A program made the translations under genes and the position numbers. Positions 1 to 8,055 of a stretch of DNA of 64,000 nucleotides are shown piece after piece (positions within the stretch are counted from its first letter, which is position 1; each line of letters opens with the position of its first letter). Source of the stretch: CAZSXU01 sp964610505 (GTDB lineage Bacteria; Arandabacterota; Arandabacteria; JAGLYR01); NCBI GenBank assembly GCA_964610505.1, contig CAZSXU010000003.1, positions 100,314 to 164,313 on the forward strand, in the 5' to 3' direction. Under the pieces are notes generated by a model. That model was not told the origin of the DNA, did not search any database, and worked only from the letters and a program-made list of their open reading frames with translations.

Positions 1-1
1 G

Positions 2-736
2 GGCGCCGACGTGGGCGGGAACGAAGGTCGGGCCACGCGGCAGTTTGTCCTCGAGAAAATCTCGGCGGCAGAGGGGGGTGCGATCCTGGCAGCGGACGGC
101 CAAGCGTTGTTGCTGCTGCCTCCCGGCGCGCTGTCGGAAGACCGCACGCTTCTTGTCGCTCGGACGTCCGTGGGCTGCGGCCCGGTCTCCGGATCCGCCC
201 GGGCGGAGCGGGATGTACCCTCAAATCCCAGGTATGCGATCGGGCCCGAGGGAAAGAAGTTGGCCGGGAAGGCGATTGTGATGTTGAAAGTCCCGGAACA
301 TCGTGCGCCCGAGATCGACCATCTCGCTCTCTGCGAGCTCTCGGGAGATCGGTGGATCCCCGTCCCGCAGGCGGATGCCCGACCGGGGTGGATTGGGGGC
401 GAGATCGAGCGCTTCGGGGTCTTCGGACTACGCTTTATGGAACAATCCGAACATATTGCTAAAACAGGAATTACAAGCAACTATCCCAACCCGTTCAACC
501 CGGAAACGACCATTCATTTCACCCTGGCCCGCGGTGGCATGGTGAAGCTGACGGTTCACGATGTGGAGGGTCGGCGGGTGGCCACTCTGGTGGACCGGGA
601 GATGCCGGCCGGTGTCCATCGGGTGACCTGGGACGGCCGAAATGGGCGGGGGCGGTCCGTGGCTTCGGGCATTTATTTCTGTCGTCTCGTGGCGGGCCGG
701 GAGTCGTCGACCGCCAAGTTGGTACTACTGAAGTAG
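2..736 (+). CDS. Secreted protein with C-terminal PNPFNP-type sorting tail (5' truncated)
   Basis: The reading frame is open to the window edge, so this is the C-terminal part of a longer gene; GTG at 11 is only the first start-like codon seen. The middle has a ZU5-like stretch (LLLPPGALSEDRTLLV, then a beta-rich segment with LALCELSGDRWIPVP). The last ~85 residues start at NYPNPFNPET and run through DVEGRRVATLV and SGIYFCRLVAG to the terminal KLVLLK. This is the FlgD-like/T9SS type A sorting domain common in FCB bacteria. It is very like the tail of the protease at 1894-6936, so both are probably exported and anchored by one route. No catalytic domain is visible in the retained part; the function of the missing N-terminus is unknown. 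Confidence 0.85.
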   Translation, partial: GADVGGNEGRATRQFVLEKISAAEGGAILAADGQALLLLPPGALSEDRTLLVARTSVGCGPVSGSARAERDVPSNPRYAIGPEGKKLAGKAIVMLKVPEHRAPEIDHLALCELSGDRWIPVPQADARPGWIGGEIERFGVFGLRFMEQSEHIAKTGITSNYPNPFNPETTIHFTLARGGMVKLTVHDVEGRRVATLVDREMPAGVHRVTWDGRNGRGRSVASGIYFCRLVAGRESSTAKLVLLK

Positions 737-748
737 GAGGGAGTCGAG

Positions 749-1687
749 GTGCGATTGTCGCGTGCCCGCACGGATGGATTCGGATCAAAGCGCTGTCTCC
801 GGTTTGCCGCAGGGTTTCTGGTTCTGACCCTTGCCGGTTGCGGTGGTGGGGACGACGGAGAAAGTCCGGACGCGACTGCGCCCACGATTACGGGAGGCCC
901 CACGGCCGAGGCCTGGGGCGATTCCGCCCGAATCCAATGGACCACCGATGAGCCTGCCGACTCCAGAGTCCGGTACGGGTTGGATCTTTCCTACGGCGAA
1001 CTCCGCACCCTGGCGGCCGACGTCGTCGAGCACGAAGTGCTCCTGGGCGGCCTCACGCTGGACACGACCTACTACTACGTCTGCGAATCCACGGATGCTG
1101 CGGGTAACGGTCCCACGGTGTCGGACGGCGACAGTTTTGTGACGGAACCCACCGCGCAACTGTTGACGGCCCAGGGCTGGACGCTGTTCGAGTCGGGGGA
1201 GTTCGCTGGGGCGGCGACTGCGTTTGTGCGGGCTCAGGGAAAGGACCCGAGCTACGCCGATGCCTGGAGTGGCGGTGGGTGGGTCCGGTTGCGACAGGGG
1301 CGGCGCGAGGAGGCGCAATCGGATTTCGAACAATGCCTTTCTTTGGACGAACACCACTGGGATGCGGCGGCGGGTCTGGCCGTGGTGCTTGCGGCGCTGG
1401 GGGACAAGGAGTCGAGCATTCCGTGGTGCACCGCAATTCTCGATGCAGAGGGCGAGACCTACGAGTTTGATCATGATTCGGAGGTCACGTCGCGGACCGT
1501 TCGAATTCTGCTGGCGGAGAACTACGTATACCTGCTTGATTTTGAGAGTGCCCTGACCCAGGTCCGGATTCTGGATCCCTCCGTGGAACTGGACGCGGGT
1601 GACCCCGAGACCTGGGGTATGTTCCCCACCTTCGAATCCGCGCTGCTTGCTCAGATCGAAGCCCTGGACACGTCTGCGGGCACATAG
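749..1687 (+). CDS. Lipoprotein with fibronectin III-like and TPR domains
   Basis: GTG start; AGGAGGG at the preceding gene's stop gives a good ribosome site, and the 12-base gap suggests co-transcription. The N-terminus has basic residues, a hydrophobic run and the lipobox LAGC (Cys at about residue 31), so it should be a lipidated envelope protein. Residues ~45-130 resemble a fibronectin III or phosphatase-N-type beta domain (ARIQWTTDEPADSRVRYG ... DTTYYYVCESTDAAGN). Residues ~135-230 hold about two to three TPR-like helical hairpins (AQGWTLFESGEFAGAATAF; GWVRLRQGRREEAQSDF). The C-terminal third is unassigned. The likely role is a periplasmic or outer-membrane scaffold near the secreted proteins; no enzyme motif is seen. 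Confidence 0.8.
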   Translation: MRLSRARTDGFGSKRCLRFAAGFLVLTLAGCGGGDDGESPDATAPTITGGPTAEAWGDSARIQWTTDEPADSRVRYGLDLSYGELRTLAADVVEHEVLLGGLTLDTTYYYVCESTDAAGNGPTVSDGDSFVTEPTAQLLTAQGWTLFESGEFAGAATAFVRAQGKDPSYADAWSGGGWVRLRQGRREEAQSDFEQCLSLDEHHWDAAAGLAVVLAALGDKESSIPWCTAILDAEGETYEFDHDSEVTSRTVRILLAENYVYLLDFESALTQVRILDPSVELDAGDPETWGMFPTFESALLAQIEALDTSAGT

Positions 1688-1690
1688 GAC

Positions 1691-1720
1691 TTGACGCCTC
1701 TCTTTGCCGGATGGTATAAT
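1691..1720 (+). promoter_or_regulatory. Sigma70-type promoter for the C25 protease gene
   Basis: TTGACG at 1691-1696 and a perfect TATAAT at 1715-1720 are separated by 18 bp. Transcription would begin near 1727, leaving a leader of about 165 nt before the ATG at 1894. It is the best promoter match in the window. Confidence 0.75.
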
Positions 1721-1893
1721 ATGGTATGAACAACCGTTGATGCCGCCGCAGCCGGCGAGTCAAAACGGTGGGACACACGTGAGTTTACGCCGCTGCCCAA
1801 CCAAAGCGCGGTCCGCTGCTTCAGTGGGTCTTCTTCGCGTTTTGGCTTCTTTTTCATTGTCGGCAACGTTTCCGGATTCGTAAGGAGAGAGAC

Positions 1894-4800
1894 ATGACCA
1901 TTCGCCGGGGGAGATCTCCGATGCATGATCGCTCTGTGTATGTGCAGCTGGCGCTAGGTGCGGTTTTCGCCGGCATGGTGTGCGGGATTCCAGGCTTCGT
2001 CTGGGCGGACTGGACGCAGACGTTCACCTTCGATCCCGGTGACCTGCGGGTTTCGCAGGTTCGGGGCTACGACGAGTTGGCGCTTCGCGAGTGCGTGGTG
2101 GATGCCGGTCCGGGTGCCCCGCGGCTCCCCATGCGCGTGTTCACTTTCACGGTTCCCGATGGAGAGAAGGTTGTCGGCGTTGAGGTGGTGAGTCTCGTCT
2201 CGGAGGCCGTCCCCGGGCGATTCAACATCCTCCCGGGCGGGGGTGAGCATGCGGAACTCCCTGTACGAAAAGACGAGGACATCTGGAACCTCGACGGGCC
2301 CTATCCTTCTCAGGTTGCCGAGCTGGGCGGCTCCGGATTCATGGGTGGGCGGCGCGTGGCTTCGATCATCCTTCATCCCGTGCGGTTGAATCCCGCCGAG
2401 GGGGAACTCCTCTTTAGTCGCGAGGTTCACGTGCGGATCATGACAGCCGCTTCAAACGAGATCGGGGTCCGTTGCGAGAGACCGGGTGCTCGACGGCCCG
2501 CGCTCATCGACCGTGAATTCTCTGCCCAGGCGCGTGCGCTCGAAAGGGAGGCCTCCGGCAAGGGCGCCGGGGGAGGGGCGGAGACGTCCGGGACGTTTCA
2601 GCCCACCGAGTTTCCCTCTCTCGATGGAAGCCTGGTCGAGTATCTGATCGTCACCGTGGACGAGTTGGCCTCCGAGTTCCAGCGTCTGGCCGATTGGAAG
2701 ACGTCGTGCGGCGTACCCGCAGTGGTCAAGACCGTGTCGTGGATCGAGGCGAATTACCCGGGGGGCGTCGACCTTCCCGAGAAGATCCGGTTGTTCATTC
2801 GCGATGCGTACCAGAACTGGGGAACGGTCTGGGTGCTGCTGGGCGGAGATGAAGAACAGATCCCTATTCGCCTGGCGCACAGCAACTACTATTCGCCGGG
2901 CGATTGGCTGATCACCTGCGACATGTACTACCAGTGTCTGGACGGAAATTGGAACGCCGACGGCGATCACCTTTACGGTGAAGGGTATGAGGGCGGCTCT
3001 GCGCCCGGAGACAGCGTCGATTTCTACCCCGAGGTGTTTCTGGGCCGGTTGTCCGTCGAAGACGTCTCGGAGGCGGGCACCTGCATCGACAACGCGATGG
3101 CCTACCGGAAGACCCCCTCCTCCGGATATCTGAAGAAGGCGCTGTTCCTGGGCGAGGTCGTGTTCCCCGTCGGCTGGGATCCGGGGGATCCCGTGTACCT
3201 GGACGGCGCGGAGATTTGCGACCAGGCGGCGCAGTGGTTCCCCAGCGATTGGGACACGGTCAAGCTATACGAAATCAACGGTAACGAGAACCACGACGCG
3301 ATTCTCGACGAGATGAACGCGGGGTATGGCATCGTCAACGTGGTCAATCACGGCGACGCGTTCAAGATGTCGTGTTCCGACGATTCCTATCTCTACCTGT
3401 CGGACATGGATTCCCTGCAGAACTCCGGCAAGATGGGGTTTATCTATACCTCGAACTGCAACCTGTCCCAAGTCGAGCTGGACTGTTACAACGAACACCT
3501 CACGCAAAACCCGGACCGGGGATACATCGGCGCCATCGGTTCTACGCGATTCTGCTTCCCGCATGCCGGACGCGACTTCCAGGAAGAGGTGTTCCGACTG
3601 ATGTTCGACGCCGGCGTGACGCGGCAGGGGGAGATTCATGCTCTCCACAAGCTGCCGTTCGCTCCCGTCTCAACCAACGACGGCTCCGCCTACCGATGGA
3701 CGATCCTGTCGTACATTCTGCTCGGGGATCCGGAGTTGCCCATCTGGGTGGACGAACCTCAGACGCTTGACGTCGTGCACTCGGGCTCCATGAGTCTGGG
3801 GGACAGTCTGTACGCTGTCCAGGTCAGCAGTGCGGCTTTGCCGGTGCCCGGGGTCACGGTCTGTCTCTGGAAACAGGACACGGGCGAATACGCCCGCGGG
3901 CTCACGGATGACGCCGGACAGATCGACGTGTCCTTCGAGCCCGGATCGACGGGCGATGTCTCCCTCGTGGTCATCGCGGATGGCTACCTCCCGTACGAGA
4001 CGACCGTGTCGGTGGGTGGGTCGGGGCGGGTTCAGGTCGGCCAGGTGGCGGTGAACGACGCAGTCTCGGGCAATGGAGACGGGCGGTGGGACGCAGGGGA
4101 AACGGCCGATCTGGATGTCACCCTCCAGAACGGGACCTCCACCGCCGTCGAGGGCGTGACGGCCGAGCTGGGACTTGTCAGCGGGGCCACCCTGACGTTG
4201 GACATGACCTTTGACGGGCAGTCCGCACCCGAACTCCTTCATTTCGGCGCGGACGCCGGTTCGCCGGGAAGTCTTCCGGCCGTGTTCTCCGTTTCCGACG
4301 GAGCGCTGCTGGGCCGGCCGTTCTACTCAGGCGCCCCGGCCGACACGGGCGTGTATTTCTGGCTCGATCACAACGGCTGGCATTTGCGGGCGGCCGGTGG
4401 ATTGGACAGCCACGATGTCTGGACGAGCGTGACGACCGATGGCCGATTCCTCGATGTGGAGGGCGCCAGACTGGAGGGCGCCGATAGCCTCTGGTCGGCA
4501 ACTCAGGAGTTTCAGCTGTTCGCCCAGCTGGATCCCCAAGACTATGAAGACGGCGTGGACGCGGTTCTTGCCGACACGGTGGGTGTCCACATCCCCGTGG
4601 ACGCGGCGGACTTCGGAACCATCGGTTCGGGGCAGGGCTCGACGGAGTCCTTCACGGTGGGCGCGGCTTCGGGAATTGCGGACGGCGTTCCTGTCTGGTT
4701 CATCCTGGACATCACGTCCGGCGGCGATACGTGGAGTGAGTGGATTCGAATGGACGTTCATGCACCGGAGATGTCCGAATACTATCACGGAATCGATGAC

Positions 4801-6936
4801 AGTACGTACGGGGGCAACGCAAACGCGAAGGCGGAGGTCGGGGAAATCGTGATTCTTCGCTCGGCGATACTCAATCGGGGTTCGGGTACGGCGGGCGCGG
4901 TCACGGCGGTTCTGCGAGGCATCGCCGGCGTCGATATCAGCGACAGCACGGCCTCGATCGGGACCGTGGAACCCAACGAGATCGTGCAGGCATCGGACGG
5001 ATTCGTTTTCGCCTGTCTCTCTTCTTCGATGGTGTTGTCTCTGGAGCTCAACGACGCCGAAGGGCGCAGCTGGGTGGAGACCTTAGAGCTGGAGCCCCCT
5101 CTGCCGCCGTCGGGACTGGAGGCGGCTTCGTCGTCCGAATGGATCGATCTGATCTGGGATCCTGCTGCGGAAGCGGACCTGTTCGGATACACCGTGTACA
5201 GGCGTGACGGCCGAGACGCCTACCAGCGGGTGAGCCCGATGATGGATGAGGGTACCGCATATCATCGGGATTACGGGTTGGTTCCCGGGCACGCCTACGA
5301 GTACGTAGTGACGGCCGTCGATACGTCGGGAAACGAGTCAACCTTCTCCGATCCGCTGAATGTATCGACTTCGCCTTCCCAGATGACCGGTTTCCCGGTC
5401 CGTTCCCGGAATCAGATCTACTCCTCTCCAACGATCGGGGATCTGGATCAGAACGGGGATCTGGAGACAGTGGTGGGTTCCAAAGACGGATTCGTCTACG
5501 CGTGGCACCACGACGGCGAGCTGGTCTCGGGCTGGCCCAAGGACACCGGAGGCGAGATCTGGGGCGCCCCCTGTCTGGCGAATCTGGACGATGACCCGGA
5601 GCTCGAGGTGCTGGTCGGTACGTGGAACGACAAGATCATGGCGTGGAATCACGACGGGACCGGCTACCTGACACCCGACGGTACCTTCGATGATGTTCCG
5701 CGCTGGGTCCGGTCGAGTCCGACCTGTCATGACGTGGACTACGACGGGCGGCTTGAAGTAGTGGTCGGCTGTTCCAACGGCTACGTGTACGCCTGGAACC
5801 ATGATGGGACCGGGTATCTCCAGCCCGACGGGCTGTTCGCGACCCCGGGAGGCGGAGAGATTTCCGGTTCTCCGGCCATTCTGGATATTGACGGCGACAG
5901 GCGGTGCGAGATCTTTCTCGGTTCGCTGAATGGTAACCTGTACGCCTGGAACCACGACGGGACCGGGCTCATCGAGAGCAGCGGAATCTTCGGCGCCACC
6001 GGCGATGGAATCTGGGGCTCGCCCGCCATCGGTGACATTGACGACGACGGAGACTATGAGATCGTCGTCGGGTCCTGGAGCGACAGCGTGTATGTGTGGG
6101 ACGACGACGGCACGCTGGCAGCGAACTGGCCCAAGAGCGCCCAAGACGACATCTGGTCCTCTCCGGCACTGGGCGACGTCGACGGCGACGGGGATCTGGA
6201 AATCTTCGTCGGCTCAAACTCGCACCAGGTCTATGCGTGGCATCACGACGGTACGGGGGTGACCGAGACATCGGGCCGTTTGGCTGTCTGTGGTGATGAC
6301 GTGTGGAGTTCACCGTGTCTTGTGGACATCGACGGCGACGGCGTGCTGGATGTCGTGGCGGGTTCCATCGACGGGAAGATGTACGCGTGGAATTCGGGGG
6401 GCGAGCCGATCCCGGGTTGGCCCGTGAGCACGTTGGGTGAAGTGTACGCCTCACCCGCCATCGCGGATCTTGACGAGGACGGAGACGTGGAGATTCTCTG
6501 CGTATCCTACGACGGGATGGTGTACGCCTATGACCTGAGCGCTTCGTGGAATCCCGCGGCCGCCGATTGGCCCATGTTCCAACATGACATGTACAACACG
6601 GGATTCCACGGTTTCAGCGGGTTCCTGGATGTGGCGTCGGAGGCCTCCGATGTCGTCGTGTTACCGGGGCTCGAGCAGAACTACCCGAACCCCTTCAATC
6701 CCGAGACGCAAATCGCGTATCGCGTTGCAGTAGCTGCCGAGGTGGAATTGGCAGTCTACGACGTGGCGGGGCGCCGGGTGACGACGCTGGTTTCAAAGCG
6801 GCAGGCGCCCGGTGTTTATCGGGTGGGCTGGCATGGCCTGAACAGCCAAGGTGAGCCCGTGGCCAGCGGCGTGTATTTCTGCCGCCTGTGTGTGGGGCGG
6901 GAGCAGTTCTCCAAGAAAATGGTCCTCATGAAATAG
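1894..6936 (+). CDS. Gingipain-family (C25) secreted cysteine protease with FG-GAP repeats and sorting tail
   Basis: 1680 residues. ATG at 1894 follows AAGGAGAGA; the ATG at 1921 is an alternative. A signal peptide (hydrophobic residues ~15-35) ends near VWADW. Residues ~245-640 match peptidase family C25: the catalytic His is probably H486 (VVNHGDA) and the nucleophile C522 (YTSNCNLSQ), with the usual short spacing. Beta-rich linker domains follow. A fibronectin III domain lies at ~1070-1160 (LFGYTVYRR ... YEYVVTAVDTSGN). Eight FG-GAP/VCBS-like repeats at ~1166-1570 carry acidic D-x-D-x-D-G loops (DVDGDGDLEIFVGS), possibly calcium-binding, and probably form a propeller. The tail from Q1595 (QNYPNPFNPET) to KKMVLMK is a type A sorting domain. 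It probably acts as a surface or secreted endopeptidase. The family is clear; cleavage specificity cannot be inferred. Confidence 0.9.
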   Translation: MTIRRGRSPMHDRSVYVQLALGAVFAGMVCGIPGFVWADWTQTFTFDPGDLRVSQVRGYDELALRECVVDAGPGAPRLPMRVFTFTVPDGEKVVGVEVVSLVSEAVPGRFNILPGGGEHAELPVRKDEDIWNLDGPYPSQVAELGGSGFMGGRRVASIILHPVRLNPAEGELLFSREVHVRIMTAASNEIGVRCERPGARRPALIDREFSAQARALEREASGKGAGGGAETSGTFQPTEFPSLDGSLVEYLIVTVDELASEFQRLADWKTSCGVPAVVKTVSWIEANYPGGVDLPEKIRLFIRDAYQNWGTVWVLLGGDEEQIPIRLAHSNYYSPGDWLITCDMYYQCLDGNWNADGDHLYGEGYEGGSAPGDSVDFYPEVFLGRLSVEDVSEAGTCIDNAMAYRKTPSSGYLKKALFLGEVVFPVGWDPGDPVYLDGAEICDQAAQWFPSDWDTVKLYEINGNENHDAILDEMNAGYGIVNVVNHGDAFKMSCSDDSYLYLSDMDSLQNSGKMGFIYTSNCNLSQVELDCYNEHLTQNPDRGYIGAIGSTRFCFPHAGRDFQEEVFRLMFDAGVTRQGEIHALHKLPFAPVSTNDGSAYRWTILSYILLGDPELPIWVDEPQTLDVVHSGSMSLGDSLYAVQVSSAALPVPGVTVCLWKQDTGEYARGLTDDAGQIDVSFEPGSTGDVSLVVIADGYLPYETTVSVGGSGRVQVGQVAVNDAVSGNGDGRWDAGETADLDVTLQNGTSTAVEGVTAELGLVSGATLTLDMTFDGQSAPELLHFGADAGSPGSLPAVFSVSDGALLGRPFYSGAPADTGVYFWLDHNGWHLRAAGGLDSHDVWTSVTTDGRFLDVEGARLEGADSLWSATQEFQLFAQLDPQDYEDGVDAVLADTVGVHIPVDAADFGTIGSGQGSTESFTVGAASGIADGVPVWFILDITSGGDTWSEWIRMDVHAPEMSEYYHGIDDSTYGGNANAKAEVGEIVILRSAILNRGSGTAGAVTAVLRGIAGVDISDSTASIGTVEPNEIVQASDGFVFACLSSSMVLSLELNDAEGRSWVETLELEPPLPPSGLEAASSSEWIDLIWDPAAEADLFGYTVYRRDGRDAYQRVSPMMDEGTAYHRDYGLVPGHAYEYVVTAVDTSGNESTFSDPLNVSTSPSQMTGFPVRSRNQIYSSPTIGDLDQNGDLETVVGSKDGFVYAWHHDGELVSGWPKDTGGEIWGAPCLANLDDDPELEVLVGTWNDKIMAWNHDGTGYLTPDGTFDDVPRWVRSSPTCHDVDYDGRLEVVVGCSNGYVYAWNHDGTGYLQPDGLFATPGGGEISGSPAILDIDGDRRCEIFLGSLNGNLYAWNHDGTGLIESSGIFGATGDGIWGSPAIGDIDDDGDYEIVVGSWSDSVYVWDDDGTLAANWPKSAQDDIWSSPALGDVDGDGDLEIFVGSNSHQVYAWHHDGTGVTETSGRLAVCGDDVWSSPCLVDIDGDGVLDVVAGSIDGKMYAWNSGGEPIPGWPVSTLGEVYASPAIADLDEDGDVEILCVSYDGMVYAYDLSASWNPAAADWPMFQHDMYNTGFHGFSGFLDVASEASDVVVLPGLEQNYPNPFNPETQIAYRVAVAAEVELAVYDVAGRRVTTLVSKRQAPGVYRVGWHGLNSQGEPVASGVYFCRLCVGREQFSKKMVLMK

Positions 6937-6965
6937 TCGGTCTTGCGATTGCCGACGAGGAGAGA

Positions 6966-7000
6966 AGGAAGCCCGGTCGGATCAACCGACCGGGCTTCCT
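6966..7000 (+). terminator. Hairpin after the protease gene
   Basis: Perfect 15-bp inverted repeat (AGGAAGCCCGGTCGG and its complement) around a 5-base loop ATCAA, starting 30 bases after the stop codon. There is no T-run right after it, so it is either a stability element or a non-canonical terminator. Confidence 0.7.
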
Positions 7001-7054
7001 CACGTCGGCTCTTTTGCCGCGTGGGCCTTGCGCTCCGGCGAGCGCTCCCCGTCG

Positions 7055-7300
7055 CCGGCCCTGGGCCTGGGTTGTCCACTCTCAACTTTCGACTTTCAAC
7101 TTTCCGCAGTTCAGGCCTTTCCCGTCGCCGGCCCTGGGCCTGGCTTGTCCACTCTCAACTCTCGACTTTCGACTCTCCGCAGTTCAAGCCTTCCCTACGC
7201 CCGGCCCTGGGCCTGGCTTGTCCACTCTCAACTCTCGACTTTCGACTCTCCGCAGTTCAAGCCTTCCCTACGCCCGGCCCGGGGATGGTGTGCTCCGGCT
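7055..7300. repeat. 73-bp tandem repeat, about 3.4 copies
   Basis: Copies begin at 7055, 7128, 7201 and 7274, each with CCGGCCCTGGGCCTGG or a close form, giving a strict 73-bp period. Each unit contains a pyrimidine tract phased every 7 bases (CAACTTT CGACTTT CAACTTT), then CGCAGTTCAAGCC or a close form. Copies 2 and 3 are almost identical, while copy 4 decays after its first ~15 bases. A related element lies at 63905-63975. Confidence 0.9.
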
Positions 7301-7464
7301 TTCGGCTCTCGGTTTTCGGTTCTCCGCCGTATGCGGGCCTCGGATGAACGATGCCCGGATCGGCTCTTTCCCTATGTGGGGTTCCCGCCAGACCCCGTTT
7401 TCCGCACGTCCCAGCCCCTGTGGCCAGGTTTGCGAATTTTTCTCTATCTTGGTGGGTTTTTTTG

Positions 7465-7494
7465 TTGACAAGTGAGTCGCTACAAAGGTACTGT
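7465..7494 (+). promoter_or_regulatory. Probable promoter of the dcw operon
   Basis: TTGACA (7465-7470), 18-bp spacer, TACTGT (7489-7494). The -35 is perfect and the -10 weak. The MraZ operator begins 10 bases after the -10, where repressor binding would block RNA polymerase. Confidence 0.55.
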
Positions 7495-7504
7495 CCCATT
7501 CGGG

Positions 7505-7539
7505 TGGGAGAAAGTGGGGGAAAGTGGGGGCCGGATGGG
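7505..7539 (+). promoter_or_regulatory. MraZ operator: TGGGN direct repeats
   Basis: TGGGA (7505), TGGGG (7515) and TGGGG (7525) recur with exact 10-bp period and GAAAG spacers; a fourth TGGG lies at 7536. TGGGN repeats with 5-nt spacers upstream of mraZ are the known MraZ binding site, so this predicts autorepression of the operon. Confidence 0.85.
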
Positions 7540-7593
7540 CCCAGGGTTTCGGGGCAGTAACCGATCCGGGTCAATCTCATGGGAGACAACAAG

Positions 7594-8037
7594 ATGGCCG
7601 GACTCATCGGACATTTCCAGCACTCCATAGATCACAAGGGTCGCCTGAGCCTCCCCGCCAAGATCAGGAGACTTCTGACCAGGGGCAAAGAAGGGCGTAA
7701 CTTCATCACTACCAAGGGACTGGACGGATGCCTCTTTGTCTATCCCGCGGCCGAATGGAAACAGATCGAAGCCAAGCTGCGGGAGCTGCCCCGGTTCGAG
7801 CAGAAGACGAGGCACTTCGTTCGGCAGATCATGTCCAACGCCTCCCAAACGGATCTCGATGCACAGGGCCGGATCTCGATTCCGCAGTCCCTTCTGAATC
7901 TGGCCGGCATCCATGACGAGGTCCTCATCATCGGCGCACTCGATCGCCTGGAGTTGTGGGATCCGGAAGCCTTCCGGACGTACAACGACAAATCGGGTCT
8001 GACCTTCGAAGACGCGGCAGAAGATCTGTTGATATAG
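7594..8037 (+). CDS. mraZ: Transcriptional regulator MraZ
   Basis: 147 residues from ATG 7594, chosen because GGGAG lies 8 bases upstream and the protein then begins MAGLIGHFQHSIDHKGR, as the family does. ATG at 7579 would add five residues. Two SpoVT/AbrB-type halves are visible: HSIDHKGRLSLPAKIR (near the N-terminus) and TDLDAQGRISIP (about residues 85-96), each with the D-x-x-G-R signature. MraZ forms a ring and binds TGGGN repeats upstream of its own gene, here at 7505-7539, controlling the division operon. It is the first gene of the cluster, 18 bases before rsmH. Confidence 0.95.
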   Translation: MAGLIGHFQHSIDHKGRLSLPAKIRRLLTRGKEGRNFITTKGLDGCLFVYPAAEWKQIEAKLRELPRFEQKTRHFVRQIMSNASQTDLDAQGRISIPQSLLNLAGIHDEVLIIGALDRLELWDPEAFRTYNDKSGLTFEDAAEDLLI

Positions 8038-8055
8038 CCAATTCCGGAGGCCCGC

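Larger units (their letters stand above)
6937..7593. other. Gene-free stretch between protease gene and mraZ
   Basis: This 657-bp gap holds, in order, a strong hairpin, a 73-bp tandem repeat region, and the mraZ promoter and operator, each listed separately. Open frames across the repeat differ only by phase of the repeat and do not look like proteins. Confidence 0.7.

Noticed and set aside
6888..7475. Plus-strand frame covering the 73-bp repeat region
   Set aside because: The same short peptide recurs with each repeat unit; the frame starts inside the protease gene and has no sensible ribosome site. Repeat DNA, not a protein.
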